The notes: generated by a model from the letters alone, not told the origin. A DNA stretch of 64,000 nt from Marinobacter sp. es.042 (GCF_900188315.1 NZ_LT897781.1:1736001-1800000), one strand, 5' to 3'; positions 9,659-20,283 are shown, numbered from the stretch's first letter. A program made the numbers and translations.

Positions 9659-12124
9659 ATGGCCGCGTTCATCCAGAAACTGTTCAAATCCCGCAAGACA
9701 ACCGAGGCAACGCAAAAACAGCGGAAAGCCACCCAGCCAGAGCCTGTCGAACAGGAAGATACCCGGACTGACCGGAGGGAAGAACAGCTCAAAACACTGG
9801 AGAGCGCACCATCCCAGGATGTCCTGGCCAAGCTTGCCATTGAGGGCGTTACCGCGGATATCCGGCAGTCCGCTGCAGGCAGACTGACCGACGAAGCCAG
9901 CCTGCAGGACTTGCAGAAACAAGCCAAAGGCCGTGACAAAGGTGTCTACCAGATCGTTAAACTGGCACTTCAGCAGCGGCGCGAAGAACAGGCCCGGGTG
10001 GACAGCATCAGCCAGACCATCGCTACCCTTACCCGCCACGCGCAGGACCAGGCGAAAAGTGACGATACCAAGCTTTATGAGGCCCGGCTCGATGCCCTGC
10101 TGAAGCAATGGGCTGAGGTGGAAACACACGCCTCACCGGAACAGGCCCAGGCATTTCTCGAAGCGGTTCACCTGTGCAAGGAGCGCATTGTGGCCCTGCA
10201 ATCTGCAGCGGAAGATGAAAAGCGCCAGCGCGAGCAGAAGCTGCAACGTCAGGAAACCCTGGATCTGCTGAACCGCACACTGGACGAGCTCAAGTCTCAA
10301 CCGCCTGAGACACTGCCCTCGCTGGCGTCCCTGGATGCACTCCAGAAAACCCAGGAAAACCGCTGGCTGGAAGCAACCCGGGATACGGCAGTGGAGAAGC
10401 AGGAACAGAAAGCCTACGAAACCGCCATGCTCGCATTGCGCAATTACCTGAGCTCTGTCCGTCGCATTACCCAGGAACGGGAAACCATCGTCGAACTTGG
10501 CGCACTGCTCGAGCGCGCAGACGATGCCACCGACGAGCAGCGGGCCCAGGCAAAGACCCTGGTTGCCGAGATCAACTGGCCGGAAGGCTATCCCATCCCG
10601 GCACTGCTGGAGCCATTGCGGAAGCTGGCCGGTAAACGCAAGAAACCGGCAGAGCCCCGAGTTGACCAGGAGCAACAGAAAGCTCTGACGACTCGCCTCG
10701 AGGCCGAAATCAGGCAACTGGAGGAGGCTCTGGAGGCCAAGCAGCTGAAAGAATCCAAACAGCTCTTCAAAACGGCACAACAGCACTTCCGGGATCTGGA
10801 CCAGCGCCACGCCAAACCCTACCAGGCGCGTATGCAACTGCTTACCGGGCAATTGCGTGAACTCTCAGACTGGCAGGGCTTCGCCACGGAACCCAAGCAG
10901 ATTGCCCTGTGCGAGCAAATGGAATACCTGGCAGAGCAGCCAATGGACCCGGAAGCAAAGGCCGAGCGAATCAAGGAGTTGCAGAATGAGTGGCGCGATC
11001 TTGGCGGCTCTTCAGATCGCTCGCTGTGGTCCCGGTTCAAAGCTGCCTCGGACACGGCTTACGAGCCCTGCAAGGCCTACTTCTCTGCCAAGTCCGGCCT
11101 CAAACAGGCCAATCTGGAAAAACGGTCCGCCATTTGCGAGCAGCTCGAAAGCTTCCTGGACAATGCCGACTGGTCTTCAATCGATTGGAAAGCCGCAGAA
11201 CGAATCCACCAGACCGCACGCCAGGAGTGGAAAGAGGCCTGGCCAGTGGAATTCCGCGCCAATCGGGCCGTTCAAAAGCGCTTCGATGAACTGCTCAAGA
11301 GGCTGGAAGCACCTCTGGACGGGGAACGGCGCAAAAACGAAGGCCTGAAACAAACGATCGTGGACAAGGCCCAGGCCCTGGTCGAACACGAGCCGCTTCA
11401 GGAGGCCATGAACCAGGCCAAGGCCCTCCAGGGAGACTGGCAAGCCATTGGAATCACCCGCCATCGAGAAGACCGAAAATTATGGCAGGCGTTCCGAAAG
11501 GCCTGTGACCAGATCTTTGCCCGCCGTGATGCCGAGCGCTCGGAACAGCAGCAGGCATCACGGGCCGCCGACGAGACGGCACAAGCAGGCCTGAATAAGG
11601 TTTCAGAAATATCCCCGGAAAGTGACGAACAGGCAGTCACTGCGGCCCTGGCGACGCTCAAGGATATTGACGCCACTACGCTCTCAAAAGGCGTCAGAGA
11701 ACAGGTCCAGCAAGAAAAGCAGCGGCTGAGCAAGATTCTCTCGACCCTGAGACTGCAGGCAAAAATGGCTTCCTGGCAGTCTCTGGTGATGGCGGCCACA
11801 GCGGGCCAGTTCGGCAGTGAATCAGCGCCTCAGAACTGGGCTGCGCTGGCCGAAACGTCAGACGCCAGCGATCCGGTCGAGCTGGTGATTCGCGCAGAGA
11901 TCCTTTGCGGCGTGCCCTCGCCCGAAGCCGATCAGCAGCGCCGCATGGAAATTCAGGTTCAGCGCCTTGCCGATGGTATGGGCTCCGCCGACAACAGCAA
12001 GGATCAAATGCAGGATGTAGAAAGACTGCTGGCAGCCTGGTGCCTGGGTGGCACTGGCAAATACGCGGACGCGGAGCTCGCTGAGCGACTGAACAGGGCC
12101 ATCGCCAATCTGAACGAGGCCTGA
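9659..12124 (+). CDS. DUF349 domain-containing coiled-coil protein
   Basis: An 821-residue, highly charged, mostly helical protein rich in Gln, Glu, Ala and Lys. It carries several DUF349-type repeats, recognisable by W-x2-I/L-G and WQAFRKACD / WSRFKAASDTAYEPCKAYF motifs at roughly residues 440-640, embedded in long predicted coiled coils. There is no signal peptide or membrane segment, so it is probably cytosolic. DUF349 proteins are widespread in Pseudomonas-like bacteria but have no agreed function. It faces a ComFB-like gene across 13 bases and begins 178 bases from the divergent recX gene. Confidence 0.85.
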   Translation: MAAFIQKLFKSRKTTEATQKQRKATQPEPVEQEDTRTDRREEQLKTLESAPSQDVLAKLAIEGVTADIRQSAAGRLTDEASLQDLQKQAKGRDKGVYQIVKLALQQRREEQARVDSISQTIATLTRHAQDQAKSDDTKLYEARLDALLKQWAEVETHASPEQAQAFLEAVHLCKERIVALQSAAEDEKRQREQKLQRQETLDLLNRTLDELKSQPPETLPSLASLDALQKTQENRWLEATRDTAVEKQEQKAYETAMLALRNYLSSVRRITQERETIVELGALLERADDATDEQRAQAKTLVAEINWPEGYPIPALLEPLRKLAGKRKKPAEPRVDQEQQKALTTRLEAEIRQLEEALEAKQLKESKQLFKTAQQHFRDLDQRHAKPYQARMQLLTGQLRELSDWQGFATEPKQIALCEQMEYLAEQPMDPEAKAERIKELQNEWRDLGGSSDRSLWSRFKAASDTAYEPCKAYFSAKSGLKQANLEKRSAICEQLESFLDNADWSSIDWKAAERIHQTARQEWKEAWPVEFRANRAVQKRFDELLKRLEAPLDGERRKNEGLKQTIVDKAQALVEHEPLQEAMNQAKALQGDWQAIGITRHREDRKLWQAFRKACDQIFARRDAERSEQQQASRAADETAQAGLNKVSEISPESDEQAVTAALATLKDIDATTLSKGVREQVQQEKQRLSKILSTLRLQAKMASWQSLVMAATAGQFGSESAPQNWAALAETSDASDPVELVIRAEILCGVPSPEADQQRRMEIQVQRLADGMGSADNSKDQMQDVERLLAAWCLGGTGKYADAELAERLNRAIANLNEA

Positions 12125-12137
12125 GGCGCCCAGCGCT

Positions 12138-12401
12138 CTACTCCCGCTGATGTTCCCTGACGAATTCCCTGGCTTCCTTTACGGCGGCCAGGGATTTCTG
12201 CTTCATTCCCTTGAGCTCCTCGTCCGCCAGATAAAACATCATATCGATTGAATGCCGGTAATAACGTGTGGGCAGTCGGTTGAGAGCCACGCACATAACA
12301 TCGGTCAGATAGTCCGCTGTGTCAGACTCCTCCCGCGTTGCCTCGATGGCATCCACCACCAGCCGCTCGTAGAAATTGTCGATTGCATCTCGCAGAGACA
12401 T
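12138..12401 (-). CDS. Late competence development ComFB-like protein
   Basis: An 87-residue helical protein matching the ComFB family: N-terminal AIDNFYERLVVDAI, central DVMCVALNRLPTRYY and C-terminal ADEELKGMKQK. ComFB was named from the Bacillus comF operon; its role is unclear, and some homologues in other bacteria bind cyclic dinucleotides. It is transcribed alone, convergent with the DUF349 gene. Confidence 0.85.
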   Translation of the reverse strand: MSLRDAIDNFYERLVVDAIEATREESDTADYLTDVMCVALNRLPTRYYRHSIDMMFYLADEELKGMKQKSLAAVKEAREFVREHQRE

Positions 12402-12589
12402 GGCTGCCGCCTCCTGAATTCAACTGCCGTTCCTATCACCATAGAAGCCCCACCCCCGCTTGTCATGGTTGCTGAGCAATTTCGCCAATGCGATTGGCAG
12501 CCGGCGTCATTACACCCCGCAGTCGCAACCGGCTATGGTTGTGTCATCGGTAGATCAATTCCGAAAACAATATGACCAGAGGACAAGCA

Positions 12590-13798
12590 ATGACCACCGA
12601 GGCTTATATCTTCGATGCAGTCCGCACCCCCAGGGGGCGCGGAAAAAAAGACGGATCACTTCACAGCGTCAAACCCATCTCGCTGTTGACCACGGTGCTC
12701 CATGCGCTGCAGGAGAGGAACAGCCTGGATACCGCCCAGGTGGACGACATTGTGATGGGCTGCGTGACCGCCGTGGGTGACCAGGGTGCGGATATCGCCA
12801 AGACGGCAGCGCTGGCCGCTGACTGGGATGAAAAAGTGGCGGGCGTCACCCTGAACCGTTTCTGCGCTTCCGGATTGGAAGCCGTGAATCTGGCGGCCAT
12901 GAAAGTTCGCTCTGGCTGGGAAGACATGGTGGTTGCCGGCGGTGTGGAGGCCATGTCCCGTGTGCCCATGGGCTCCGACGGCGGAGCCTGGGCCACAGAT
13001 CCGGAAACCAATCTGCATACCGGTTTCATGCCCCAGGGCATCGGCGCAGACCTGATTGCCACCCTTGAGGGCTTCAGCCGTGAAGACGTTGATGGCTTTG
13101 CCGTGAAATCCCAGCAGAAAGCGGCCAATGCCTGGCAGAACGGCTACTTTGCGAAGTCCATCATTCCGATCACTGACCAGAATGGCGTGGTGATCCTTGA
13201 TCGCGATGAGCATGTGCGTGGCAACACTTCCCTGGAAAGCCTTTCTGGCCTGAAACCCTCCTTCCAGATGATGGGCGAGATGGGCTTCGACGGTGTCGCC
13301 CGGGAGAAATATCATTATGTGGAGAAGATTAACCACGTTCATCATGCCGGCAACTCCTCAGGTATCGTCGACGGTGCCACCGCCATGCTCATCGGCAGTG
13401 AAGCCAAGGGCAAAGCCATGGGGCTGACGCCGCGTGCCCGCATCATCGCCACGGCCGTGACCAGCACAGACCCCACCATCATGCTCACCGGCCCTGCCCC
13501 GGCAGCGCGCAAGGCACTGGAAAAGGCGGGCATGACTGCCGATCAGATCGATCTGTTTGAAGTGAACGAGGCCTTCGCCTCTGTGGTTATGCGCTTCCAG
13601 CGGGAACTCTCGGTTCCCGACGAAAAAGTGAACGTGAACGGCGGGGCTATCGCCATGGGCCACCCTCTGGGTGCCACCGGCGCCATGATTCTTGGCACCC
13701 TGCTGGATGAGCTGGAGCGGCGCGAGCTGCGCTACGGCCTGGCCACACTGTGCGTCGGTGGCGGCATGGGCATTGCCACCATCATTGAGCGCGTCTGA
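12590..13798 (+). CDS. Acetyl-CoA C-acyltransferase (thiolase), beta-oxidation type
   Basis: A 402-residue thiolase. The catalytic Cys92 lies in [11 protein letters not shown], the His of GHPLGATGA is near residue 350, and the second Cys lies in LCVGGGMG near the C-terminus. It cleaves 3-ketoacyl-CoA with CoA to give acetyl-CoA and a shortened acyl-CoA; the reverse condensation is possible for short chains. The ATG at 12590 was preferred over the one at 12572 because it follows a purine-rich GAGGACAAGCA stretch and gives the usual [11 protein letters not shown] start. The multifunctional dehydrogenase/hydratase gene follows 29 bases later, so the two form a beta-oxidation pair. Which Fad paralogue it is cannot be told from sequence alone. 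Confidence 0.93.
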   Translation: MTTEAYIFDAVRTPRGRGKKDGSLHSVKPISLLTTVLHALQERNSLDTAQVDDIVMGCVTAVGDQGADIAKTAALAADWDEKVAGVTLNRFCASGLEAVNLAAMKVRSGWEDMVVAGGVEAMSRVPMGSDGGAWATDPETNLHTGFMPQGIGADLIATLEGFSREDVDGFAVKSQQKAANAWQNGYFAKSIIPITDQNGVVILDRDEHVRGNTSLESLSGLKPSFQMMGEMGFDGVAREKYHYVEKINHVHHAGNSSGIVDGATAMLIGSEAKGKAMGLTPRARIIATAVTSTDPTIMLTGPAPAARKALEKAGMTADQIDLFEVNEAFASVVMRFQRELSVPDEKVNVNGGAIAMGHPLGATGAMILGTLLDELERRELRYGLATLCVGGGMGIATIIERV

Positions 13799-13827
13799 AC
13801 CCGTCCACTTTTTCAGGAGAACCAACT

Positions 13828-15978
13828 ATGAGTGCTATTCGTTATGAACTGGGTTCAGACCAGATCCTGACCCTCACCATCGACATGCCCGGCCAGTCCG
13901 CCAACACCATGAACGCTACTTTCCGGGACGCCCTCTCGGAAACCGCCGCAAAAGTGAAGGAAGACCTGGATAACATTCGCGGCATCATCATTGCCTCCGC
14001 CAAAAAGACCTTTTTTGCTGGCGGCGACCTGAAAGAACTGCATAAGGTCACCCGCGAAGACGCCGGGACTTTCGAGGATATGGTCAACGGCCTGAAATCC
14101 CACATGCGGTTTCTGGAAACCACCGGAAAACCCGTGGTGGCCGCCATCAACGGCTCCGCCCTGGGTGGCGGCCTCGAGATCGCCCTCGCCTGTCATTACC
14201 GTGTCGCAATGAATGACGACAGCATTCAACTTGGACTTCCGGAAGTGACTCTGGGCCTGCTGCCAGGTGGCGGCGGCACCCAGCGACTGCCTCGAATGAT
14301 TGGCCTGGAGGCAGCCTTCCCGTTCCTGATGGAAGGCAAAAAGGTAAACCCGAAAGCTGCACTCAAGGCCGGCATAATCAACGAACTGGCAGATTCTGCC
14401 GACGATATGATCACGAAAGCCCGGACGTTCATTGAGGCCAACCCGAAATGTCAGCAGCCATGGGACCAGAAAGGCTTCAGGTTCCCGGGTGGCGCGCCCC
14501 ACCATCCTGCCATGGCGCAGAAGCTGGCGATCGCTCCGGCCATGCTGAAGCAGAAGACCAAAGGCTGCTACCCGGCCCCGGAGCGCATCCTTTCTGCTGC
14601 CGTTGAGGGCGCTCAGGTCGATTTCGATAACGGCAGCCTGATCGAGACCCGGTATTTTGCGGAACTGGTGATCGGCCAGGTCGCCAAGAATATGACCGGA
14701 ACCTTCTGGTTCCAGTTGAACGCCATCAAGGCGGGCGGCAGCCGCCCCGAGGGCGTTGAGAAAGAAACCTTCCGCAAGGTGGGTGTTCTCGGTGCAGGCA
14801 TGATGGGCGCAGGTATCGCCTATTCAACGGCGACACGGGGTATCGGTGTGGTGCTGAAAGACGTCTCCGTTGAAAATGCCGAAAAAGGCAAAAGCTACTC
14901 GGAGAGCCTGCTCGCCAAGAAGGTCAGCCGTGGCCGAATGACCGAAGAACAGAAGGCAGACATCCTGAGCCGCATCAAGGCCACCAATTCGGCAGACGAT
15001 CTGGAAGGCTGTGATCTGGTGATCGAGGCGGTCTTCGAGGACAGTGGACTGAAGGCAAAAGTGACCCAGGAAGCGGAGCCCAAACTGGTGGCAAACGGGA
15101 TTTTTGCGTCCAACACCTCAACCATCCCCATTACCCAGCTCGCCGGAGCCTCTGCGAACGCCGAGAACTTCATTGGCCTGCACTTCTTCTCACCGGTCGA
15201 CAAGATGCAGCTGGTGGAAATCATCGTCGGCGAAAAAACCTCGGATGAAACCCTGGCGCGCTCGTTTGACTACGTTCAGCAAATCGGAAAGATTCCCGTG
15301 GTGGTCAACGACAGTCGAGGGTTCTTCACCTCGCGGGTCTTTGGGACCTTCGTCAACGAGGGCATCTGCATGCTTGGTGAAGGTATTCATCCAGCGAGCA
15401 TTGAAAACGCCGGGGTGCTGGCCGGTATGCCCGTCGGGCCACTGGCTATTTCCGACGAAGTCAGCATGACCCTGATGCAACACATCCGGGACCAGAGCAG
15501 GAAGGATACCGAAGCCGCCGGCGGTACCTGGAACCCCCACCCCGCGGAGGCCGTCATCGATGCGATGGTCAACGAGCATGGCCGCAAGGGCAAGGCTGCG
15601 GGCGCGGGCTTCTACGAGTACCCTGCCAACGGCAAGAAACACCTCTGGCCGGAGCTGGAAACTCTGTTCGTGAACGCGGAGAAGGCAAGAACGGTCAAAC
15701 TGCAGGAGCTGAAAGACCGGATCCTCTTCATTCAGGCCATCGAAACCGTTCGTTGTCTGGAGGAAGGCGTATTGCGAACGGTAGAGGATGCGAATATCGG
15801 CAGTATCTTTGGCATCGGCTATGCGCCGTGGACCGGTGGCGCGATTCAGTTCATCAATCAGTATGGCGTGAGAGCATTCACGGAGCGGGCATCCGCGCTC
15901 GCCGAGACCTATGGTGAACGCTTTGCACCACCCAGACTGTTGCAGGAAAAGGCGGAAACGAACACACCGTTCGCCTGA
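13828..15978 (+). CDS. Multifunctional enoyl-CoA hydratase / 3-hydroxyacyl-CoA dehydrogenase (FadB/FadJ-like)
   Basis: A 716-residue fusion. Residues about 1-190 form a crotonase domain with both catalytic acids present (Glu in GGGLEIAL and Glu in GLPEVTLGLLPGGGG). From about residue 310 there is an NAD-binding dehydrogenase domain with GAGMMGAG, catalytic His452 in GLHFFSP, and two C-terminal dehydrogenase domains. It hydrates trans-2-enoyl-CoA and oxidises 3-hydroxyacyl-CoA with NAD+. A clear ribosome binding site (CAGGAGA) precedes the ATG. Together with the upstream thiolase it completes one beta-oxidation turn after the acyl-CoA dehydrogenase step. A strong hairpin terminator follows the stop. 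Confidence 0.95.
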   Translation: MSAIRYELGSDQILTLTIDMPGQSANTMNATFRDALSETAAKVKEDLDNIRGIIIASAKKTFFAGGDLKELHKVTREDAGTFEDMVNGLKSHMRFLETTGKPVVAAINGSALGGGLEIALACHYRVAMNDDSIQLGLPEVTLGLLPGGGGTQRLPRMIGLEAAFPFLMEGKKVNPKAALKAGIINELADSADDMITKARTFIEANPKCQQPWDQKGFRFPGGAPHHPAMAQKLAIAPAMLKQKTKGCYPAPERILSAAVEGAQVDFDNGSLIETRYFAELVIGQVAKNMTGTFWFQLNAIKAGGSRPEGVEKETFRKVGVLGAGMMGAGIAYSTATRGIGVVLKDVSVENAEKGKSYSESLLAKKVSRGRMTEEQKADILSRIKATNSADDLEGCDLVIEAVFEDSGLKAKVTQEAEPKLVANGIFASNTSTIPITQLAGASANAENFIGLHFFSPVDKMQLVEIIVGEKTSDETLARSFDYVQQIGKIPVVVNDSRGFFTSRVFGTFVNEGICMLGEGIHPASIENAGVLAGMPVGPLAISDEVSMTLMQHIRDQSRKDTEAAGGTWNPHPAEAVIDAMVNEHGRKGKAAGAGFYEYPANGKKHLWPELETLFVNAEKARTVKLQELKDRILFIQAIETVRCLEEGVLRTVEDANIGSIFGIGYAPWTGGAIQFINQYGVRAFTERASALAETYGERFAPPRLLQEKAETNTPFA

Positions 15979-15997
15979 TTAAGCCTCTGCACGTCTG

Positions 15998-16029
15998 CTG
16001 CCGGGAGGATTTACCAATTCTCCCGGCAG
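15998..16029 (+). terminator. Rho-independent terminator of the beta-oxidation operon
   Basis: Perfect 10-bp stem CTGCCGGGAG / CTCCCGGCAG (15998-16007 and 16020-16029) with a 12-base loop, followed by TTTCCTC, 19 bases after the stop codon of the multifunctional enzyme. Confidence 0.8.
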
Positions 16030-16172
16030 TTTCCTCGTGTGCAACACGCCTCAACCCCGATGATCCCTCGGTTACGAACGTGGCGTCTTCATGGACAGAT
16101 TGTCACGATCCGATACGCCCTGCCTATGGCATCGGGTGTAGTGCTTGCCTACAATAAATTTAATAAGTCACG

Positions 16173-16205
16173 GGTAGACACTCCCTCGCAAACCGAGGGG
16201 CTACC
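16173..16205 (+). promoter_or_regulatory. Stem-loop in the prc leader
   Basis: Nested inverted repeats GGTAG/CTACC (16173-16177 and 16201-16205) and CCCTCG/CGAGGG (16183-16188 and 16194-16199) would form one hairpin ending 21 bases before the prc start. No T-run follows, so it looks like a leader structure and not a terminator. Function unknown. Confidence 0.4.
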
Positions 16206-16226
16206 AACACCGTCGGGTAAGCATTT

Positions 16227-18410
16227 ATGACCATCGCGGAAAGAATTATGGCTCGTCACTCTTCGGCCGGATCTGTTCGGTTCGGAGTGTGCAAGGCAAT
16301 GACTGTAGCATTGCTGCTGTCTGCGCCACTGGGGCTTCATGCCAACGTTGAAACTCCAGACGTGTACGAGCCAGTTGCACCGACGATTGATCAGGCGCGA
16401 GCCAATATCCTGATCGCCCGTCAACTGCAGTTTACCCACTTCCGGGACCTCGGAATCAGCGATGAACTCTCCGGAGATGTGTTTGATGCCTACCTGGATT
16501 ACCTCGACGGGCAGAGAATCTATCTGTCGCAGGACGACATTGCGAAGTTCGACAAAATCCGCACTCAACTCGGCTCTGCCCTGAAAACAGGTCAGCTTCA
16601 GCCCGGGTTCGATATTTACAATCTGGTTCAGCAACGGATTATCGAGCGCCTCCAGTTTGCTCTGGAAACAATCGACAAAGGTATCGACACGCTGGATTTC
16701 TCGGCCAACGAAAGCATTCTGGTCGACCGCTCGAAAGCGGACTGGGAATCGAACGCCAAGGCCCTGGACGATCTCTGGGTCAAGCGCATCAAGAATGCGG
16801 TGCTGGCTCAGCGCCTGAACGGAGCAGAAGACGAGGCCATCGTTGAAACCCTGAGCCGCCGCTACGAAGGCCAGTTGAAGCGCGCATATCAGGCCCGCAG
16901 TGAAGATGCTTTCCAGGCCTATATGAACGCTTTTACCGGCATGTGGGACCCGCACACGTCCTATTTTTCGCCGCGCACCTCCGAAAACTTCAATATCAAC
17001 ATGAGCCTTTCACTGGAAGGCATAGGTGCTGTGCTTCAGTCGGACAACGAATACACCAAGGTGGTGAGACTGGTACCCGGCGGGCCTGCCTCCAAGCAGG
17101 GTCAGCTTGAGCCCGCAGATCGCATTGTTTCGGTGGCGCAGGAAGACGAAAAACCGGTGAATGTAATCGGTTGGCGTCTGGACGAAGTCGTGGAACTGAT
17201 TCGTGGGCCACGCAATTCAACCGTCACACTGGAAGTTATTCCGGCCAATGCCTCCGATGAGACCATTACTGAGACCATCGCCATCAAACGCGATGAAGTA
17301 AAGCTGGAAGAGCAGAGCGCCAGCAAGGACACGATACGTCTTGAGCGTGGCGGCAAGGAATATACCATTGGCGTCATTACCATCCCCACGTTCTATGCCG
17401 ATTTCCAGGCCATGCAGGCTGGTGACCCGAATTACAAGAGCACGACCCGTGATGTCCGCAACCTGATTGCGGAGCTCGAAGCCGACGGCGTCGACGGCCT
17501 GGTGATGGATTTGCGAAACAACGGCGGTGGTGCGCTGCACGAAGCCAATGATCTGGTTGGCCTGTTTATCGACAAGGGCCCCACCGTTCAGATTCGCAAC
17601 GCCAATAACGACGTGCAGGTACTCAATGACGAGGATCCTTCGGTGGCCTACGACGGACCTCTGGTGGTGCTCACCAACCGCATGAGTGCGTCAGCGTCCG
17701 AAATTTTCGCCGGCGCCATCCAGGACTATGGCCGCGGACTGGTTGTCGGTTCCCAGACCTTTGGCAAGGGCACCGTTCAGGCCGTGCGTCCCTTGAACCA
17801 TGGGCAACTCAAGATCACCCAGTCCAAGTTCTACCGGGTATCCGGCGGCTCCACCCAGCACAAAGGAGTCATCCCGGACATCGAGATTCCCTCTCGCATC
17901 GACAAGACCCGCATCGGTGAGGACGCCCTGGATCATGCCCTGCCCTGGGACCAGATTGAGGCTGTGCCACATACACGCTACTTCGATTTCAGCGGCATTA
18001 TCGATGAGCTTCGCAAGCGGCACGAAGAACGGTTCTCAACCAACCCTGAATTCAGCCTGCTACAGCAGGAGATCGACTTCCTGACCAAACAGCGCGCCAC
18101 CGACAGCGTCAGCCTAAACCTGGAAGAACGCCGAGCCGAACACGAACAGATCGAACGCACACGGCTCACCATCGCAAATGCCCGGCGTGAACTGAAAGGC
18201 CAGGCACCGTTCGGGTCGCTGGAAGACCTTGAAGACTGGCAGGACCAGCAGGCGGCGGACCTGAATTCCACCGATGAGGAGCTGGATTTCGTGATAAGGG
18301 AAGGCGGACATATCATGGCCGACATGCTGGACCTTGATAACCGCATGGCATCGATCCTGGATCCCCACCAATTTGCGGCACAGTCTCCGGCCGCCGCCGT
18401 AACACGTTGA
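16227..18410 (+). CDS. prc: Carboxy-terminal processing (tail-specific) protease Prc/Tsp
   Basis: A 727-residue periplasmic S41 peptidase. An N-terminal signal peptide (hydrophobic AMTVALLLSAPLGLHA) precedes the long helical N-domain, a PDZ domain at about residues 250-340, and the S41 catalytic core. The Ser/Lys dyad is visible: Ser489 in MSASASE and Lys514 in FGKGT, 25 residues apart as in E. coli Prc. A C-terminal helical domain (DUF3340-like) ends the protein. It degrades proteins with nonpolar C-termini and trims periplasmic and lipoprotein substrates, including peptidoglycan hydrolases. A helix-turn-helix gene follows after 19 bases and is probably cotranscribed. Confidence 0.96.
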   Translation: MTIAERIMARHSSAGSVRFGVCKAMTVALLLSAPLGLHANVETPDVYEPVAPTIDQARANILIARQLQFTHFRDLGISDELSGDVFDAYLDYLDGQRIYLSQDDIAKFDKIRTQLGSALKTGQLQPGFDIYNLVQQRIIERLQFALETIDKGIDTLDFSANESILVDRSKADWESNAKALDDLWVKRIKNAVLAQRLNGAEDEAIVETLSRRYEGQLKRAYQARSEDAFQAYMNAFTGMWDPHTSYFSPRTSENFNINMSLSLEGIGAVLQSDNEYTKVVRLVPGGPASKQGQLEPADRIVSVAQEDEKPVNVIGWRLDEVVELIRGPRNSTVTLEVIPANASDETITETIAIKRDEVKLEEQSASKDTIRLERGGKEYTIGVITIPTFYADFQAMQAGDPNYKSTTRDVRNLIAELEADGVDGLVMDLRNNGGGALHEANDLVGLFIDKGPTVQIRNANNDVQVLNDEDPSVAYDGPLVVLTNRMSASASEIFAGAIQDYGRGLVVGSQTFGKGTVQAVRPLNHGQLKITQSKFYRVSGGSTQHKGVIPDIEIPSRIDKTRIGEDALDHALPWDQIEAVPHTRYFDFSGIIDELRKRHEERFSTNPEFSLLQQEIDFLTKQRATDSVSLNLEERRAEHEQIERTRLTIANARRELKGQAPFGSLEDLEDWQDQQAADLNSTDEELDFVIREGGHIMADMLDLDNRMASILDPHQFAAQSPAAAVTR

Positions 18411-18429
18411 ACGGGCAGATCCGGGTCTC

Positions 18430-19230
18430 ATGACTGAGAAGGACGCAGGCGGACAGGATAGCCACCAGAAAGCACGGATGTTGCAAGACATGCTGCTGGA
18501 CGCGCTACATGCCATGCGCTCCCTGGAGGAAGTGGAAGGATTGGAAAAACCAGCGGCTCAGGAACGAACGCCGGAAGGCCTGATCGACCGCCTGGCCAGC
18601 CTTACCGGGTCTGCGCTCCGCTTCGGGGTCAAGGCGACGGATACGTCTCTTCGGGTGGGCCGGGCGCTGATCAATTCCCAAGATCAGCTGCGGGCAATGC
18701 TCACAGCAGGCCAGTCTCTGAAAGACATCCGCGAAGTGGCCGGCCTCACCGTGTCAGAAATGAGCGAGGCGCTTAACCTGCGGGACAAGTCCGTCCTGGA
18801 GGCTATAGAGAACGGCACCACCACCCTGTCCTTCGAACTGATACTACGTCTGGCAGCCCTCATTGCCAGAAACGACCCCATCCCGTTCATCATGCGCACC
18901 ACGCGTAATTACAATCCCGAAGTCTGGCAGATTCTGAATGACTGGGGCGTGGCGAGACTACCCTTGCAATTTGAACGGGAGCGGGAGTTTATCAACATCT
19001 TCCGCCGGCATGATGACGCTCGCACGCTCTCGGATGAAGGTTTCCAGAAAGTGCTGGAGTTCACCCGTCACAGCTTTGAAATGTCCCTGCACTTTATCGA
19101 GGAGCAGGAACGGCAGGTGGCTGAACTCAGGGCCACCTACGAGGAAAAGCACCCCGACGTGAAAAGGTCACCTGACAAGCCTGCCGCCAACAAGAAGCAG
19201 CCGGAGCGCACCCCACCGTCAACCAAATAA
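18430..19230 (+). CDS. Helix-turn-helix (Xre-type) protein
   Basis: A 266-residue protein with a Cro/C1-type helix-turn-helix at about residues 95-145 ([20 protein letters not shown], then [13 protein letters not shown]). The N-terminal third is a charged helical leader, the middle has [16 protein letters not shown], and the C-terminus is lysine- and proline-rich. Family members of this kind follow prc in relatives, but I know of no established target. There is no membrane segment. Its 3' end overlaps the mtnA gene on the other strand by 12 bases, so the two genes converge. Confidence 0.8.
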   Translation: MTEKDAGGQDSHQKARMLQDMLLDALHAMRSLEEVEGLEKPAAQERTPEGLIDRLASLTGSALRFGVKATDTSLRVGRALINSQDQLRAMLTAGQSLKDIREVAGLTVSEMSEALNLRDKSVLEAIENGTTTLSFELILRLAALIARNDPIPFIMRTTRNYNPEVWQILNDWGVARLPLQFEREREFINIFRRHDDARTLSDEGFQKVLEFTRHSFEMSLHFIEEQERQVAELRATYEEKHPDVKRSPDKPAANKKQPERTPPSTK

Positions 19231-20283
19231 CGCCTGCATACCGGTTCTGTTCGGGTTATGCACCACGCCCTTTTCAGTAACGATCGCGTCGATCAGGCTT
19301 GCCGGTGTCACGTCAAAGACCGGATTGAATACGTTGATGCCTTCCGGCGCCAACCCAATACCGCGTATCTCCCGGATTTCAATGCCGTCGCGCTCCTCAA
19401 TGGCCACATCTGCCCCTGACGCCGTGGCCATGTCTACCGTGCTTGAAGGCGCGACCACCATGAAGCCCACCTTGTGATGACGGGCCAGAACCGCCAGGCT
19501 GTAAGTGCCGATCTTGTTCACAACATCGCCATTGGCAGTTATTCGATCCGCGCCGACGATCACCCAGCGTACGTCTTTCCGGGCCATGATGGCAGCAGCG
19601 GCACCATCGGCATTCAGCGTTACGGGAATGCCGTCGCGTGAAAGTTCCCAGGCCGTCAACCGGCCACCCTGAAGCCAGGGGCGAGTCTCGTCGGCATAGA
19701 CGTCTGCCAGCAGCTTGTCCTCATGGAGACGACGAACAACGCCCAGTGCCGTACCGTAGCCCCCGGTGGCCAATGCACCGGTATTGCAATGCGTCAGCAC
19801 CGAAAACGGTGCCTTTGCTCCTATAAACTCAAGGGCATGGTCCGCCATGGCAAAATTGGCGGCCAGGTCTTCCTCATGTATGGCCCGGGCCTCCGAGGCC
19901 AGGCGTTTTACCGCCTCGTCCAGCGAATGGCACGCGTGGAAAATCCTTTCCATGCGCTGCAGCGCCCAGAACAGGTTTACTGCGGTCGGACGTGAGGCTG
20001 CCAGCTCGCGAATGGCCTGTTTGATTTCCGCCTTCCAGTCCCCGCCACTGGCATGCCTGGCCGCAAGGGCCACCCCATAGGCTGCACTGATGCCGATTGC
20101 AGGGGCGCCCCGAACCACCATATCCCGGATACTCTGCGATACACCAGCGGCGCCTTCCAGCGTTATCCAGTGCTCCTCTCCCGGCAGCAGGCGTTGATCC
20201 AGCAGCTCAAGACTGCTGCCATGCCAGCGAATCGCAACGGTGCCAATGGCCCGTTCTTGGGCGGGTTTCGGGGTTGTTGTCAT
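19219..20283 (-). CDS. mtnA: S-methyl-5-thioribose-1-phosphate isomerase
   Basis: A 354-residue aldose-ketose isomerase of the eIF2B-alpha/MtnA family. It shows VRGAPAIG near residue 60, the catalytic Cys in [15 protein letters not shown] near 160-175, and the catalytic Asp in [18 protein letters not shown] near 245. MtnA converts methylthioribose-1-phosphate to methylthioribulose-1-phosphate in methionine salvage. It is divergent from the MTA deaminase gene mtaD, 112 bases away. Together they fit the Pseudomonas route in which MTA is deaminated first, then phosphorolysed by methylthioinosine phosphorylase (not in this window) to the MtnA substrate. Confidence 0.96.
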   Translation of the reverse strand: MTTTPKPAQERAIGTVAIRWHGSSLELLDQRLLPGEEHWITLEGAAGVSQSIRDMVVRGAPAIGISAAYGVALAARHASGGDWKAEIKQAIRELAASRPTAVNLFWALQRMERIFHACHSLDEAVKRLASEARAIHEEDLAANFAMADHALEFIGAKAPFSVLTHCNTGALATGGYGTALGVVRRLHEDKLLADVYADETRPWLQGGRLTAWELSRDGIPVTLNADGAAAAIMARKDVRWVIVGADRITANGDVVNKIGTYSLAVLARHHKVGFMVVAPSSTVDMATASGADVAIEERDGIEIREIRGIGLAPEGINVFNPVFDVTPASLIDAIVTEKGVVHNPNRTGMQALFG

